64,000 bases of DNA, taken from assembly GCF_017303275.1 (NCBI RefSeq), contig NZ_JAFKOJ010000002.1, positions 682,001 through 746,000 of the forward strand, given 5' to 3'. Each line of letters opens with the position of its first letter. Positions within the stretch are counted from its first letter, which is position 1. Source of the DNA: Bacillus sp. NTK034. GTDB lineage: Bacteria; Bacillota; Bacilli; Bacillales; Cytobacillaceae. Below, piece after piece: positions 17,771-26,540 of the stretch. The notes beneath the pieces are model-generated. The model did no database searches, was not told where the DNA came from, and worked only from the letters and a program-made list of their open reading frames with translations. Both the position numbers and the translations under genes were made by a program.

Positions 17771-18115
17771 TTTTGGCCAAAATAAAAAACCTCTATCCCC
17801 ATAAAGGGACGAGGTTTCGCGGTACCACCCTTTTTAACACATATATGTACTTCATGCACGTGTTCACTTCATTGGGATAACGGCTTATGCCGGTACATCT
17901 TTACACGGAAAAGCGGAAGAGGCTCGTTCAGCCGCTTCAGCTGGACAACTCAGCAGAGCGCCAACAATACTTTTCAATGGTCCCGATGCCAACTCAGGAG
18001 GTGAATGTTCCCTTGCATTTCCTGTAAAAATGCTTTCAGTCTTAGGCATTTTCTCCCTGAAAAGGCTGACTGCAAGGTACTGGTCTCCGTCATCGTTTTG
18101 TTATTATAATTTTGC
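17771..18115 (-). ncRNA. T-box leader (Phe specifier) of pheST
   Basis: Antitermination leader that senses uncharged tRNA-Phe. The T-box sequence AGGGTGGTACCGCG is on the minus strand at 17819-17832 and is followed by a terminator stem (about 17785-17817) with TTTTTTATTTT. Stem I is closed by GATG / CATC (18091-18094 with 17985-17988) and has AGTA on its 5' side. The specifier triplet TTC lies at 18003-18005. A hairpin ACCGGC-ATAA-GCCGTT fits stem III. Between stem I and stem III lies a short family-A repeat (17907-17948). Confidence 0.93.
17907..17948 (-). repeat. Repeat family A, short copy A7 inside the pheS T-box
   Basis: On the minus strand it runs from TTGTCCAGCT to CTTCCGCTTTTCC, the same end blocks as A5 and A6. 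It occupies the place of stem II, which is optional in T-box leaders. Confidence 0.55.
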
Positions 18116-18120
18116 TGTTA

Positions 18121-18149
18121 ATTATATTACATTCTTGAGGCTGTTTCAA
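18121..18149 (-). promoter_or_regulatory. SigA promoter of pheST
   Basis: Minus strand: -35 TTGAAA (5 of 6) at 18144-18149, 17-bp spacer, consensus -10 TATAAT at 18121-18126. It lies directly before the T-box leader. Confidence 0.75.
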
Positions 18150-18178
18150 ACGGTTTTCAAAAAATTGCCGCCCTTTTT

Positions 18179-18928
18179 CTATTTTCTTAAATGATAAAGA
18201 AGAATTCCGGCAGCCACCGCCACATTAAGTGATTCGCTTTTCCCGAATATCGGTATATAAAGGTTTGCTGCTGTATTAGCCAGCAGCTCTTTATTAACAC
18301 CATTTCCTTCATTTCCAACAAGCAGTGCAAAGGAATCAGAGGACTCATACTTCGTGTATTCCTGGGCATTTTCCAGAGCGGTTCCATAGACAGGGACTTT
18401 CCTTTCTGTCAGTCTCCCGATCCAGTCAGACAAATTCCCTCTTAACACCGGCAAATGGAAGTGACTGCCCTGTGCAGAGCGAAGCACCTTTGGGTTATAT
18501 GCGTCAACGCTGCCTTCACCCACAATAATGGCATCGATACCAGCAGCATCAGCCGTCCTTATCATCGTACCCAGATTTCCGGGATCCTGGACGGCATCTA
18601 TTAATAAAAACCGTTTTCCTTTTACTTCCTCAGTGGAGGGTTCCTGACTGCAGACAGCAAAGATTCCCTGCGGCGTTTCCGTATCCGCCAGCTGCCCGAT
18701 GATTTCATCTGTAACCATTGTTACAGGGATGTCCCCATAATCCCATCCGGGAGGCATGTCTTTATTTTCACTAATGATTATTTCAGCTATTTGATTGGCT
18801 TTGAGTGCTTCTTCCACTAAATGAAAGCCTTCAACCAAAAAGGTTTCTGTTTTGTCCCGCTCTTTTTTAGTCAAAAGTTTCTTCCATTCTTTAATTTTTG
18901 GATTTTTTGCAGATTGTATATGCTTCAA
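18179..18928 (-). CDS. ysgA: TrmH/SpoU-family RNA 2'-O-methyltransferase, YsgA-like
   Basis: SPOUT-class methyltransferase that uses S-adenosylmethionine to methylate a ribose in structured RNA. The exact target is not known from sequence. It has 249 residues: an N-terminal substrate-binding domain (about 1-95) and a C-terminal SpoU domain with the three knot motifs DAVQDPGNLGTMIRTADA, LLVGNEGNGV and IPIFGKSESLNVAVAAGI. The start is placed at TTG 18928 (reading MKHIQSAKN), which aligns with B. subtilis YsgA; a GTG one codon upstream is also possible. It is upstream of pheS but separated by the pheS promoter. Confidence 0.88.
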   Translation of the reverse strand: MKHIQSAKNPKIKEWKKLLTKKERDKTETFLVEGFHLVEEALKANQIAEIIISENKDMPPGWDYGDIPVTMVTDEIIGQLADTETPQGIFAVCSQEPSTEEVKGKRFLLIDAVQDPGNLGTMIRTADAAGIDAIIVGEGSVDAYNPKVLRSAQGSHFHLPVLRGNLSDWIGRLTERKVPVYGTALENAQEYTKYESSDSFALLVGNEGNGVNKELLANTAANLYIPIFGKSESLNVAVAAGILLYHLRK

Positions 18929-19069
18929 CACGGTCTCTCCTTTTATAGAAAATCCCGCACAACCGGAATTTCTTTATACAGTTTTTTCATTATAGCCTAT
19001 TTGAAATACATAATAAAAGCGAAATTAGAGAAGATAATAACGAATTAAATCTGGAAGGAGTGCATCAAG

Positions 19070-19276
19070 GTGAATTTAAACCTGCGCAATGCCATTTTAC
19101 ACAATGTTTCAGGAAACTCTCAAGACGAACTTAAAGATACGATCGTAGATGCCATTCAAAATGGGGAAGAAAAAATGCTGCCTGGATTAGGTGTATTGTT
19201 TGAAGTAATCTGGAAAAACTCTTCAGAGGAAGATAAACAGGAAATGCTACACACATTGGAGAGCGGCCTAAAATAA
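19070..19276 (+). CDS. sspI: Small acid-soluble spore protein I
   Basis: Minor small acid-soluble spore protein made in the forespore; SspI-type proteins are unrelated to the DNA-coating alpha/beta type. The 68 residues include the family core [20 protein letters not shown], plus FEVIW. The start is GTG at 19070 with AAGGAGTG before it. A SigG promoter is expected, but I could not place a convincing one. Its place between ysgA and the M42 peptidase gene agrees with B. subtilis. It is direct evidence that the organism forms endospores. Confidence 0.95.
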   Translation: MNLNLRNAILHNVSGNSQDELKDTIVDAIQNGEEKMLPGLGVLFEVIWKNSSEEDKQEMLHTLESGLK

Positions 19277-19280
19277 AGTA

Positions 19281-19312
19281 GAAAAACTCCGGTATTAGCC
19301 CCGGAGTTTTTT
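19281..19312. terminator. Bidirectional terminator between sspI and ysdC
   Basis: Stem AACTCCGG / CCGGAGTT with A-rich and T-rich flanks on both sides, so it can end both the plus-strand sspI and the minus-strand ysdC transcripts. Confidence 0.92.
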
Positions 19313-19315
19313 CTA

Positions 19316-20401
19316 TTATTCAAAAGTAATTTGATCAACTGTTTCCCGGTCTAGCTTCTTAATCACTTCAGCAATAAGCTTAACGGCATTTTCATAGTCA
19401 TCGCGGTGAAGCATTGCTGCATGGGAATGGATATAGCGAGTTGCAATGGTGATGGAAAGTGATGGAACTCCATTATGAGTAACATGAATAGCTCCTGAAT
19501 CTGTTCCGCCGCCAGCGATGGCATCAAACTGATAAGGGATATTCAGTTCATCCGCAGTGTCTGTTACTAGATCACGAAGGCCTTTGTGCGAGACCATTGA
19601 TGCATCATAAAGGATGATTTGCGGCCCTTTGCCCATTTTGCTCATAGCTTCTTTTTCAGAAATCCCTGGTGTGTCCCCTGCGATTCCCACATCTACACCA
19701 AATGCGATATCCGGCTCGATTTTTTGCGCAGAAGTGCGGGCTCCGCGAAGTCCAACCTCTTCTTGTACCGTTCCTACACCATATACTTCATTTGGATGAT
19801 CAGCATCTTTCAATTGCTTAAGCACATCAATGGCAATAGCGCAGCCAATGCGGTTATCCCAAGCTTTTGCCAAAAGCATCTTTTCATTTTTCATAACCGT
19901 AAACTCAAAATAAGGAACCACCATGTCACCAGGTTTTACTCCCCACTCTTTCACTTCTTCACGGCTTGAAGCACCAATATCAATGAACATATCTTTAATT
20001 TCAACAGGCTTTTTGCGCGCTTCCGGGGACAAGATATGCGGCGGCTTTGAACCAATTACCCCGGTGACATCTCCCTTGGACGTTACAATCGTCACCCGCT
20101 GTGCAAGCATAACCTGTGACCACCAGCCCCCAACTGTCTGGAAGCGGATGAAACCTTTATCGTCAATGTTTGTTACCATAAATCCAACTTCATCCAAGTG
20201 GCCAGCTACCATGATCTTAGGACCGCCTTCTTTGCCGGTTTTTTTAGCAATCAGGCTTCCCAATCCATCTGTAGTGACTTCATCAGCATATGCTGTTATG
20301 TATTTTTTCATAACCTCGCGCGGTTCGCGCTCATTTCCCGGAATTCCTTTCGCATCCGTTAAGTCTTTAAGCATGGTTAGCGTTTCATCTAATTTAGCCA
20401 T
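19316..20401 (-). CDS. ysdC: M42-family metallo-aminopeptidase, YsdC-like
   Basis: Glutamyl-aminopeptidase/endoglucanase-type peptidase of family M42, a cytoplasmic dinuclear metal enzyme that forms dodecameric shells and trims peptides. The protein has 361 residues. The first metal ligand is in [13 protein letters not shown], the catalytic pair in [13 protein letters not shown], further ligands in [10 protein letters not shown], and the last His in [19 protein letters not shown] precedes two adjacent ATG codons (20404 and 20401); the second aligns with B. subtilis YsdC. It converges on sspI and shares its terminator. Confidence 0.92.
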   Translation of the reverse strand: MAKLDETLTMLKDLTDAKGIPGNEREPREVMKKYITAYADEVTTDGLGSLIAKKTGKEGGPKIMVAGHLDEVGFMVTNIDDKGFIRFQTVGGWWSQVMLAQRVTIVTSKGDVTGVIGSKPPHILSPEARKKPVEIKDMFIDIGASSREEVKEWGVKPGDMVVPYFEFTVMKNEKMLLAKAWDNRIGCAIAIDVLKQLKDADHPNEVYGVGTVQEEVGLRGARTSAQKIEPDIAFGVDVGIAGDTPGISEKEAMSKMGKGPQIILYDASMVSHKGLRDLVTDTADELNIPYQFDAIAGGGTDSGAIHVTHNGVPSLSITIATRYIHSHAAMLHRDDYENAVKLIAEVIKKLDRETVDQITFE

Positions 20402-20509
20402 CATTTCGACTCCCTTAATATTTATTCAACCCTATTATACAGAACATGCGATTTAATATAAAGAATTATCAGACGGATATTTACTCAGGCTGCAGGCGGA
20501 CCTTCAGGA

Positions 20510-21001
20510 TTAGTATCCTTCATCCTGCCTTTTATAATTTACTTCATTTTTATCTATATATGCTTTTTCTATATGTGAAGAGTTAAAACCAAGCATTTTC
20601 CCTAGATGTAAATAGGCAGCAATAAGCCTTTTATAATCTGCTAGGGAACGGCTTGTCCGAAACTGTCCGATTCCATCATAGACAGACAAAAACTGGCCAT
20701 TAACTGACTCTGCCTTTTCCAAAGGAACAGCATATTCCTTTTCAGTGTCAAATCCGGATTCAATTCCAAGTGATAAAATGAAATGTATACCGTCTACAAA
20801 CTCTTCCAATACTGTTTCCTGAGGAGAGGATGGCTTAAGGCTCCAAAACTTGAAGCATCTTGTCTCATTTGCAAGCTCTCCCAATTCAACCAGCAGCGCA
20901 AGCACTTTACGTTCAAATAAATCTTCTTCCTCTAAACCATGGTTCGATTCTATATGGCTGTCCAGCCCTTTTTGCATTTGAAATAATAGCTGATAATTCA
21001 T
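20510..21001 (-). CDS. Dimeric (all-alpha) dUTP diphosphatase
   Basis: Hydrolyses dUTP to dUMP, which keeps uracil out of DNA and feeds thymidylate synthesis. It belongs to the dimeric dUTPase family of the all-alpha NTP pyrophosphatases, not the trimeric beta type known from B. subtilis prophages. The 163 residues show the metal motif ExxE-ExxD: LLVELGELANETRCFKFW followed by EEFVDGIHFILSLGIE. The ATG at 21001 is preceded by AGGATGGTGG. The upstream 34 in-frame codons overlap the ysdB promoter region and are rejected. It is divergent from ysdB. Confidence 0.88.
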   Translation of the reverse strand: MNYQLLFQMQKGLDSHIESNHGLEEEDLFERKVLALLVELGELANETRCFKFWSLKPSSPQETVLEEFVDGIHFILSLGIESGFDTEKEYAVPLEKAESVNGQFLSVYDGIGQFRTSRSLADYKRLIAAYLHLGKMLGFNSSHIEKAYIDKNEVNYKRQDEGY

Positions 21002-21082
21002 TTTCCACCATCCTATAAGAAATAAATGATTAATATTCATATCCTTGCCCATCAAAAAAATTATAACAAATCGCAAAAAAGT

Positions 21083-21108
21083 TGAAACTTTTTTTAATCT
21101 CATCCGTA
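21083..21108 (+). promoter_or_regulatory. SigW promoter of ysdB
   Basis: TGAAAC, 16-bp spacer, CGTA: an exact match to the extracytoplasmic-function sigma factor SigW consensus, 35 bases before the ysdB ATG. B. subtilis ysdB is a SigW-regulon gene. Confidence 0.88.
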
Positions 21109-21142
21109 AAGTAAGGAAAATAATAATGGAGGGCTGGTTAAT

Positions 21143-21556
21143 ATGTGGCTCCTGCGTATGCTATTGTTTGCTCTGATTCTTTTTCTTATATACACCGCGG
21201 TAAAATATCTGCTGAATTCTAAGAGAAAGCTCGAGCTTGCCCACGAACAGAAACGATATTATTTTTGGGATGACCAGGAAAATGTCAGGAAGAACTTCCT
21301 GATTACGTATAAAGGGGTTTTATTTGAGGGCGAAAAATATCTGGGAACCACGGACAATGCTTTTGATGTGGTCTCCATTTTCATCTGGCCGCATAATACA
21401 TCGGCCCTTAAAGGGATGGTAAGGGAGGACTTTCTATTTATAGAAAGAAAGATAACCGAGGCATACCCCACTGCAAAAATTGACTGGAAAAGCCCTGTGA
21501 AGGAATTTATGCATAAAACAGCTTCACCACAAGATGAAATTAAAGACCATTTATAA
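21143..21556 (+). CDS. ysdB: SigW-controlled membrane-anchored protein YsdB
   Basis: A 137-residue protein of unknown molecular role, similar to B. subtilis YsdB. One hydrophobic segment at residues 2-24 anchors it, followed by a basic stretch (SKRKLELAHEQKRY) and a soluble domain with FWDDQENVRKNFLITYKGVLFEGEKYLG. The ATG follows GGAGGG. It is alone on the plus strand behind a textbook SigW promoter, so it should respond to cell-envelope stress such as wall antibiotics or antimicrobial peptides. A terminator follows directly. Confidence 0.9.
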   Translation: MWLLRMLLFALILFLIYTAVKYLLNSKRKLELAHEQKRYYFWDDQENVRKNFLITYKGVLFEGEKYLGTTDNAFDVVSIFIWPHNTSALKGMVREDFLFIERKITEAYPTAKIDWKSPVKEFMHKTASPQDEIKDHL

Positions 21557-21588
21557 AAAAACGTTCGGCAGCCCCGAACGTTTTTTTA
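21555..21588. terminator. Bidirectional terminator between ysdB and the TVP38 gene
   Basis: Stem ACGTTCGG / CCGAACGT with an A-run before and a seven-T run after, usable from both sides. Confidence 0.93.
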
Positions 21589-22155
21589 TGCTGCTTTAAA
21601 GAATTCCTTCCATTTGATAACAGTCACCTTTTCCCTCAGCACAAATACTAAAACAGAAAGTGAAAGCAAAATCAGGATAATTATTGAAGGAGTGAATCGG
21701 CTGATGAATTCACCAAAAACCGTATAAAAAACAGCAAGCGGCAAATTGGTGGTCCATGAATTTTTCAAATATTGGTCAAAACCCTTATGTCTCTCCATAA
21801 GACAAAAGTTCAATAAATGGTAATGAATAAAAGGGATGAGCCTTAAAACCGCAACCTGGCCGACAGTTAGATTCCGATATTCCCCGAACCACCGCTTTTT
21901 TAGTAATGAAAGCTTTTCATGTGTCCTCGGCATTTTTGTAATCAAGAAATAGAAAAGAACACTGCTGATCATCAGTCCTGCAATGGAGAAAACAGAACCA
22001 AAAAAACTTCCAAATAGAACTCCGCCAGTTATGCAGACAAGCGGTACCGGAATGAATAGAAACTGCCTGATGATATGAAAAAAGATAAAAGCAATGGGAG
22101 CAAGAATTCCAGCAGTCTCTGCCATGGCAAACAATAGAGTCAATTGATCATTCAT
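21586..22155 (-). CDS. TVP38/TMEM64-family (DedA-like) membrane protein
   Basis: A 189-residue integral membrane protein of the VTT/SNARE-associated superfamily. Recent work links relatives to lipid scrambling or flipping of the undecaprenyl-phosphate carrier, but the role here is unknown. The family core is the re-entrant segment FIPVPLVCITGGVLFGSFFGSVFSIAG (about 33-59) and the later LRLIPFIHYHLLNF. Five or so hydrophobic segments are seen, ending LREKVTVIKWKEFF. At this place B. subtilis has no such gene as far as I recall. It is followed upstream by ysdA on the same strand. Confidence 0.82.
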   Translation of the reverse strand: MNDQLTLLFAMAETAGILAPIAFIFFHIIRQFLFIPVPLVCITGGVLFGSFFGSVFSIAGLMISSVLFYFLITKMPRTHEKLSLLKKRWFGEYRNLTVGQVAVLRLIPFIHYHLLNFCLMERHKGFDQYLKNSWTTNLPLAVFYTVFGEFISRFTPSIIILILLSLSVLVFVLREKVTVIKWKEFFKAA

Positions 22156-22218
22156 GCCTTCACCTCTCCCCGATGTCTTTCCTGCTGTTCACTAAAGCTT
22201 ATGGATAGCCCTGACTGT

Positions 22219-22491
22219 TTATGACAAGAGAATAACCAGGTACACAAGCAAGCCTGCTTCAAGCATCGCCAGAATAGGCAGTCCCCATTTAAACTGCACA
22301 TGCTTCGTTTTATGCCTGAAGGTCTTCATTCCAAGAGTCATTCCGGCAGCCCCGCTCAAAAAGGCTGTGATCCAGAGGTTTTTTTCGCTGATTCGATACT
22401 GATTCCTTTTCGCCTTCTCCTTATCAAGCTTCATCAGGTAAAAACCAGCCACATTCATAACCAGATAGATAAGAGCAATTGTATTGACCAT
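22219..22491 (-). CDS. ysdA: DUF1294-family membrane protein YsdA
   Basis: A 90-residue membrane protein of unknown function, similar to B. subtilis YsdA, which also lies next to the infC-rpmI-rplT operon. Hydrophobic segments at about 3-20, 35-55 and 70-90 are separated by two basic loops (KLDKEKAKRNQYRISEK and KTFRHKTKHVQFKWG), the typical DUF1294 pattern. The ATG has AAAGGAG before it. A terminator of rplT separates the two transcripts. Confidence 0.87.
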   Translation of the reverse strand: MVNTIALIYLVMNVAGFYLMKLDKEKAKRNQYRISEKNLWITAFLSGAAGMTLGMKTFRHKTKHVQFKWGLPILAMLEAGLLVYLVILLS

Positions 22492-22563
22492 GAGCTTTCT
22501 CCTTTAAATGTATTAAGTCTGTATTGAGCTTAAATGAAACGAAAGCTTCTGTCCATTTAAAGC

Positions 22564-22604
22564 AAAATAAAAGCCATTCCCACATTTAAGGGAATGGCTA
22601 TTTT
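22564..22604 (-). terminator. Terminator of infC-rpmI-rplT
   Basis: Minus strand 10-bp stem AGCCATTCCC / GGGAATGGCT followed by TTTATTTT. Confidence 0.93.
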
Positions 22605-22615
22605 ATGAATAATTA

Positions 22616-22975
22616 TTACTTGCTAAGCTGCTGCTTTGCAACTGATGCTAATTCAGCAAATGCTTTTTCGTCAGCGATTGCTAATTCAGCAAGCATTTTG
22701 CGGTTAACTTCGATGCCAGCAAGCTTTAAACCATGCATTAAACGGCTGTAAGAAAGACCGTTCATGCGAGCTGCTGCATTGATGCGAGTAACCCAAAGTT
22801 TGCGGAAGTCGCGCTTTTTCTGGCGACGGTCGCGGTATGCATACATTAGGGATTTCATAACCTGCTGGTTAGCAACTTTATATAATGTATGTTTTGAACC
22901 GAAATAACCTTTAGCTAATTTAAGAACTTTTTTACGACGTTTGCGAGTAACAGTACCGCCTTTTACACGTGGCAT
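22616..22975 (-). CDS. rplT: 50S ribosomal protein L20
   Basis: Binds 23S rRNA early in 50S assembly and, in B. subtilis, represses its own operon by stabilising a terminator in the infC leader. There are 119 residues with the highly basic N-terminus [20 protein letters not shown] and the C-terminal globular domain that binds rRNA and the leader ([20 protein letters not shown]). It ends the infC-rpmI-rplT operon, 26 bases after rpmI, with its own ribosome-binding site. Confidence 0.98.
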   Translation of the reverse strand: MPRVKGGTVTRKRRKKVLKLAKGYFGSKHTLYKVANQQVMKSLMYAYRDRRQKKRDFRKLWVTRINAAARMNGLSYSRLMHGLKLAGIEVNRKMLAELAIADEKAFAELASVAKQQLSK

Positions 22976-23001
22976 ATTATTTCCCTCCTAATTTCGAGAT
23001 A

Positions 23002-23202
23002 TTACTTAAGATTTACTAGTAAGTTACGGATGCGCTTGTAATCGCCTGAAGAAACAAGAGTTCCTTTGCGAAGCTTACGCTTTTGCTTTTGAGATTTGTT
23101 AGCGAACATATGGCTTCTGTAAGCATGAGAACGCTTCAGTTTACCAGAACCTGTTCTTTTGAAACGCTTAGCAGCGCCGCGGTGAGTTTTCATTTTTGGC
23201 AT
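23002..23202 (-). CDS. rpmI: 50S ribosomal protein L35
   Basis: Small basic protein of the large ribosomal subunit with 66 residues. The family signature [20 protein letters not shown] opens the protein, and RNLLVNLK closes it. It lies 15 bases after infC, and GAGGAGG precedes the ATG. Co-transcribed with infC and rplT. Confidence 0.98.
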   Translation of the reverse strand: MPKMKTHRGAAKRFKRTGSGKLKRSHAYRSHMFANKSQKQKRKLRKGTLVSSGDYKRIRNLLVNLK

Positions 23203-23217
23203 TGGGAATTCCTCCTC

Positions 23218-23733
23218 TTACTTGTCGTTTTTCGGTGCTAAGACCATAAACATGCTTCGGCCATCCATTTTTGGATGAGATTCCACTGCTGCAACTTCAT
23301 TGCATGCCTGTGCAAATCGGATTAAAACACGCTGGCCAATTTCCTTATGCGTAATGGCACGACCTTTAAATCGGATCGATGCTTTTACTTTATCGCCTTT
23401 TTCAAGGAATTTAATAGCATTGCGAAGCTTTGTATTAAAGTCATGCTCTTCAATAGTCGGGCTAAGACGAACTTCTTTAATACTAATAATCTTCTGGTTT
23501 TTGCGAGCTTCCTTGTCTTTCTTCTGCTGCTCGAATTTGAACTTTCCGTAGTCCATGATACGGGCTACCGGAGGTTTCGCATTCGGTGCAACCAGAACAA
23601 GATCAAGATTGGCACGAGAAGCAATTTCAAGTGCGTCGAATTTTGATTTAATACCTAACTGCTCGCCGTTTTGGTCAATAAGACGGACTTCGCGGGCGCG
23701 AATGCCCTCGTTTAACAACATATCTTTGCTAAT
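23218..23733 (-). CDS. infC: Translation initiation factor IF-3
   Basis: Binds the 30S subunit, blocks premature 50S joining and rejects poor start codons. There are 171 residues: the N-domain with [20 protein letters not shown], the basic linker [14 protein letters not shown] and the C-domain with [12 protein letters not shown] and HKEIGQRVL. The start is placed at ATT 23733, not the ATG at 23721, because GGAGGT (23742-23747) is exactly eight bases before the ATT and none is properly placed for the ATG. AUU starts are the known autoregulatory feature of infC in other bacteria. Confidence 0.95.
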   Translation of the reverse strand: MSKDMLLNEGIRAREVRLIDQNGEQLGIKSKFDALEIASRANLDLVLVAPNAKPPVARIMDYGKFKFEQQKKDKEARKNQKIISIKEVRLSPTIEEHDFNTKLRNAIKFLEKGDKVKASIRFKGRAITHKEIGQRVLIRFAQACNEVAAVESHPKMDGRSMFMVLAPKNDK

Positions 23734-23778
23734 AGCTAGACACCTCCAAGGTTTAATGCGAACACAACGTTTGGGTCA

Positions 23779-23849
23779 AGAAAAGCGCAAGCGCCTGCTG
23801 AAGCAGACAGCTTTACAGCTGCCAGCTGCACCGGACCAAAGCTGAATCG
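23779..23849 (+). repeat. Repeat family A, diverged copy A8 in the infC leader
   Basis: About 71 bp starting AGAAAAGCGCAAGCGCCTG and continuing with repeated CAGCTG-like blocks. It lies between the L20 leader terminator and the infC ribosome-binding site. Confidence 0.6.
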
Positions 23850-23898
23850 CAAGTTATGCAACATTTCTCTTCCGGAGAGGAAGCTGAGCTGTTTTTAA

Positions 23899-24040
23899 CC
23901 AAATAAAAAAGTGCGGATGAAAACACCCACACTTACGTATATAAACACAAAATGTTCACGTAAAACCTGCCAACTGCACTTTGCGTCAATCAGGTGAGAA
24001 GCGGGTGCTTCTTCTTTTCCTCAAACTGTATTCAATTTAC
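23899..24040 (-). ncRNA. L20 leader (autoregulatory attenuator) of infC-rpmI-rplT
   Basis: The minus strand shows the segments GAAGCACCCGCTTCTCACC and TGATTGACGCAAAGTGCAG expected for the Bacillus L20 leader. A terminator follows at 23901-23934: stem GTGTGGGTG / CATCCGCAC and a T-run. In B. subtilis, L20 binding to this leader promotes termination. The remaining bases to the infC start hold repeat A8. Confidence 0.85.
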
Positions 24041-24047
24041 CTTAGCT

Positions 24048-24077
24048 ACTATATCACAAAGTATGATTTCGTGTCAA
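24048..24077 (-). promoter_or_regulatory. SigA promoter of the infC operon
   Basis: Minus strand: consensus -35 TTGACA (24072-24077), 18-bp spacer, -10 TATAGT (24048-24053, 5 of 6). It lies just ahead of the L20 leader. Confidence 0.8.
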
Positions 24078-24235
24078 ACGAATAACTTTTATCACAACGA
24101 AGAAAAGCATAACAAAATTATTCGCTTTTGGCAATATGATTTTAACATTTTTTCAAAATGAATTTAATGCCAACTTTCTGGTTTGCAGCAGCTGATTTGG
24201 GTATTTCAAATTCTGCGGGTTGTCACGAAGACTTC

Positions 24236-24271
24236 ACAAAAAAGAGCTGCAGCTCATGCAGCCCTTTTTTA
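24236..24271 (-). terminator. Terminator of thrS
   Basis: Minus strand stem AGGGCTGCA / TGCAGCTCT (one G-T pair) with a short loop, followed by six T, four bases past the thrS stop. Confidence 0.88.
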
Positions 24272-24275
24272 ATGG

Positions 24276-26207
24276 TTATCGTTTAACTTCAGCTTTTAGT
24301 GCTGAGATGAAGTTTTCAAATGAAACCGTTTCTGATTTTTGCTCTCCATATTTGCGGACATTGACAGCTTTTTCAGCTACTTCATTATCTCCAACAACAA
24401 GCATGTATGGAGTTTTTTGCATTTGCGCTTCACGGATTTTATATCCGATTTTTTCATTGCGGTCATCCAGCTCTACGCGGAAGCCCTCTGCCTGAAGCTG
24501 CTCCTGGACTTGCTTGGCATAATCAAAGTGAATATCAGGAGAAACCGGAATGACCTGAACTTGAACGGGGGCAAGCCAAGTTGGAAACGCTCCCTTATAC
24601 TCTTCAATCAGGAATGCCACAAAACGTTCCATAGTGGAAACGACACCGCGGTGGATAACGACCGGACGATGAGGCTTTCCATCTTCACCTACATAAGTCA
24701 GGTCAAAACGTTCAGGAAGCAAGAAGTCCAGCTGGACAGTAGATAATGTCTCATCCTTGCCAAGGGCAGTTTTAACTTGAACATCCAATTTCGGACCGTA
24801 GAAGGCTGCTTCGCCTTCTGCCTCAAAATAATCAAGACCGATTTCATCCATGGCTTCTTTAAGCATGGCCTGTGCTTTTTCCCACATTTCATCATCATCA
24901 AAGTACTTCTCAGTATCCTGTGGATCTCTGTAGGAAAGACGGAATGAGTAGTCATTGATATCGAAGTCTTTATACACTTCAAGCACCAGATGTACTACAC
25001 GCTTAAACTCTTCCTTAATCTGGTCAGGGCGAACAAAAATATGAGCATCGTTCAGCGTCATGCCGCGTACACGCTGAAGGCCGGATAATGCTCCTGACAT
25101 TTCATAGCGGTGCATAGTTCCAAGCTCAGCAATACGGATTGGCAGTTCACGATAGCTGTGGATGCCGTTCTTATAGATCATCATATGATGCGGGCAATTC
25201 ATTGGACGAAGAACAAGCTGTTCGTTATCCATTTCCATTACAGGGAACATGTCTTCCTGATAATGATCCCAGTGACCGGATGTTTTATAAAGATCTACAC
25301 TCCCCATGATCGGAGTATATACATGGTCATAGCCCAGTCTTTCTTCTTTATCAACGATATAGCGCTCAATATTGCGGCGGATTGTTGCCCCTTTCGGAAG
25401 CCACATCGGCAAGCCCTGTCCGACTTTTTGCGAATTCATGAACAAGTTAAGCTCTTTGCCGATTTTACGGTGGTCACGCTCTTTCGCTTCCTCAAGGAGA
25501 CGCAAATGCTCAGCCAGGTCTTCTTTCTTGAAGAAAGCTGTTCCATAAATGCGCTGAAGCATCTTATTATCACTGTCGCCTCTCCAGTAGGCGCCAGCAA
25601 TGCTTAAAAGTTTGAACTCTTTAAGTTTTCCAGTTGATGGAACGTGGACTCCGCGGCAGAGATCGAAGAACTCACCCTGCTCATAGATTGTCACTGTTTC
25701 ATCTTCAGGAATGGCTTCAATCAGTTCAAGCTTGTATTCATCACCAATTTCCTTGTACATCTGAACCGCCTCATTACGGCTGACTTCCTTGCGGACAACG
25801 TCAAGGTTTTCATTAATAATTTTCTTCATTTCTTTTTCAATCACAGGAAGGTCCTCTGGTGAAAGTGACTCTTCCAGATCGATGTCATAATAAAATCCGC
25901 CTTCAATGACAGGACCTACCCCAAGCTTTACATTTTTATATAAACGCTTGATTGCCTGCGCCATTAGATGGGCAGTACTGTGGCGAAGAACCTCCAGCGC
26001 ATCTTTTGAGTCCGGTGTTACAATTTCAACAGCTCCATCCTTTTCGATTGGACGGCGAAGATCATACATTTCTCCATCCAGCTTGCCGGCAATTGCCTTT
26101 TTCTTCAGGCCCGGGCTGATCGAAGCTGCAATATCTTCTGTTGTCGTTCCCTTTGGAAACTCCTTTACTGCTCCATCCGGAAACGAAACTTTAACAACTT
26201 CTGACAT
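24276..26207 (-). CDS. thrS: Threonine--tRNA ligase
   Basis: Class II synthetase that charges tRNA-Thr, with an N-terminal editing domain that removes serine. The 643 residues are standard: TGS domain (1-62), editing domain with SEC motifs [10 protein letters not shown] and CRGVHVP, catalytic core with the zinc cysteine in [11 protein letters not shown] and motif 3 region [16 protein letters not shown], and the anticodon-binding domain in the last 100 residues ([10 protein letters not shown]). A T-box leader with a Thr triplet precedes it. It corresponds to thrS of B. subtilis, next to ytxC and dnaI. Confidence 0.97.
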   Translation of the reverse strand: MSEVVKVSFPDGAVKEFPKGTTTEDIAASISPGLKKKAIAGKLDGEMYDLRRPIEKDGAVEIVTPDSKDALEVLRHSTAHLMAQAIKRLYKNVKLGVGPVIEGGFYYDIDLEESLSPEDLPVIEKEMKKIINENLDVVRKEVSRNEAVQMYKEIGDEYKLELIEAIPEDETVTIYEQGEFFDLCRGVHVPSTGKLKEFKLLSIAGAYWRGDSDNKMLQRIYGTAFFKKEDLAEHLRLLEEAKERDHRKIGKELNLFMNSQKVGQGLPMWLPKGATIRRNIERYIVDKEERLGYDHVYTPIMGSVDLYKTSGHWDHYQEDMFPVMEMDNEQLVLRPMNCPHHMMIYKNGIHSYRELPIRIAELGTMHRYEMSGALSGLQRVRGMTLNDAHIFVRPDQIKEEFKRVVHLVLEVYKDFDINDYSFRLSYRDPQDTEKYFDDDEMWEKAQAMLKEAMDEIGLDYFEAEGEAAFYGPKLDVQVKTALGKDETLSTVQLDFLLPERFDLTYVGEDGKPHRPVVIHRGVVSTMERFVAFLIEEYKGAFPTWLAPVQVQVIPVSPDIHFDYAKQVQEQLQAEGFRVELDDRNEKIGYKIREAQMQKTPYMLVVGDNEVAEKAVNVRKYGEQKSETVSFENFISALKAEVKR

Positions 26208-26277
26208 GATATTTCCTCCCTTTTTATGTTAGCACAAGACACCTGGATCAGATGCTATAGCGTTTTACACTAAAAAA

Positions 26278-26538
26278 ATAAAAAAACCCGTCCCTAAAAA
26301 AGGGACGAGTTGTATTTAACACGCGGTTCCACCCTACTTCTCGTTCTCTTAGAAGAAAAACGACTCTGTAGTAAGATAACGGTCTTTTCCCGCCAGCCCA
26401 TTTCCTGGCTGGAGTTCAGAGGCGGTAAGCATTCGAATCGTGTTAGGAAGGTTTCAGCCTTGCCTTCCCTCTCTTTAAACCGTATTAGAATACCCATATC
26501 CTCATCGCAACTTTTGCTCGATTTTTATAATATGTACG
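26278..26538 (-). ncRNA. T-box leader (Thr specifier) of thrS
   Basis: The T-box sequence AGGGTGGAACCGCG is on the minus strand at 26322-26335, followed by a terminator stem built from CGTCCCTTTT / AGGGACG and TTTTTT. A likely specifier triplet ACC lies at 26424-26426, followed by a purine as usual. Unlike the pheS leader, it has no family-A repeat. Confidence 0.92.
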
Positions 26539-26540
26539 TT

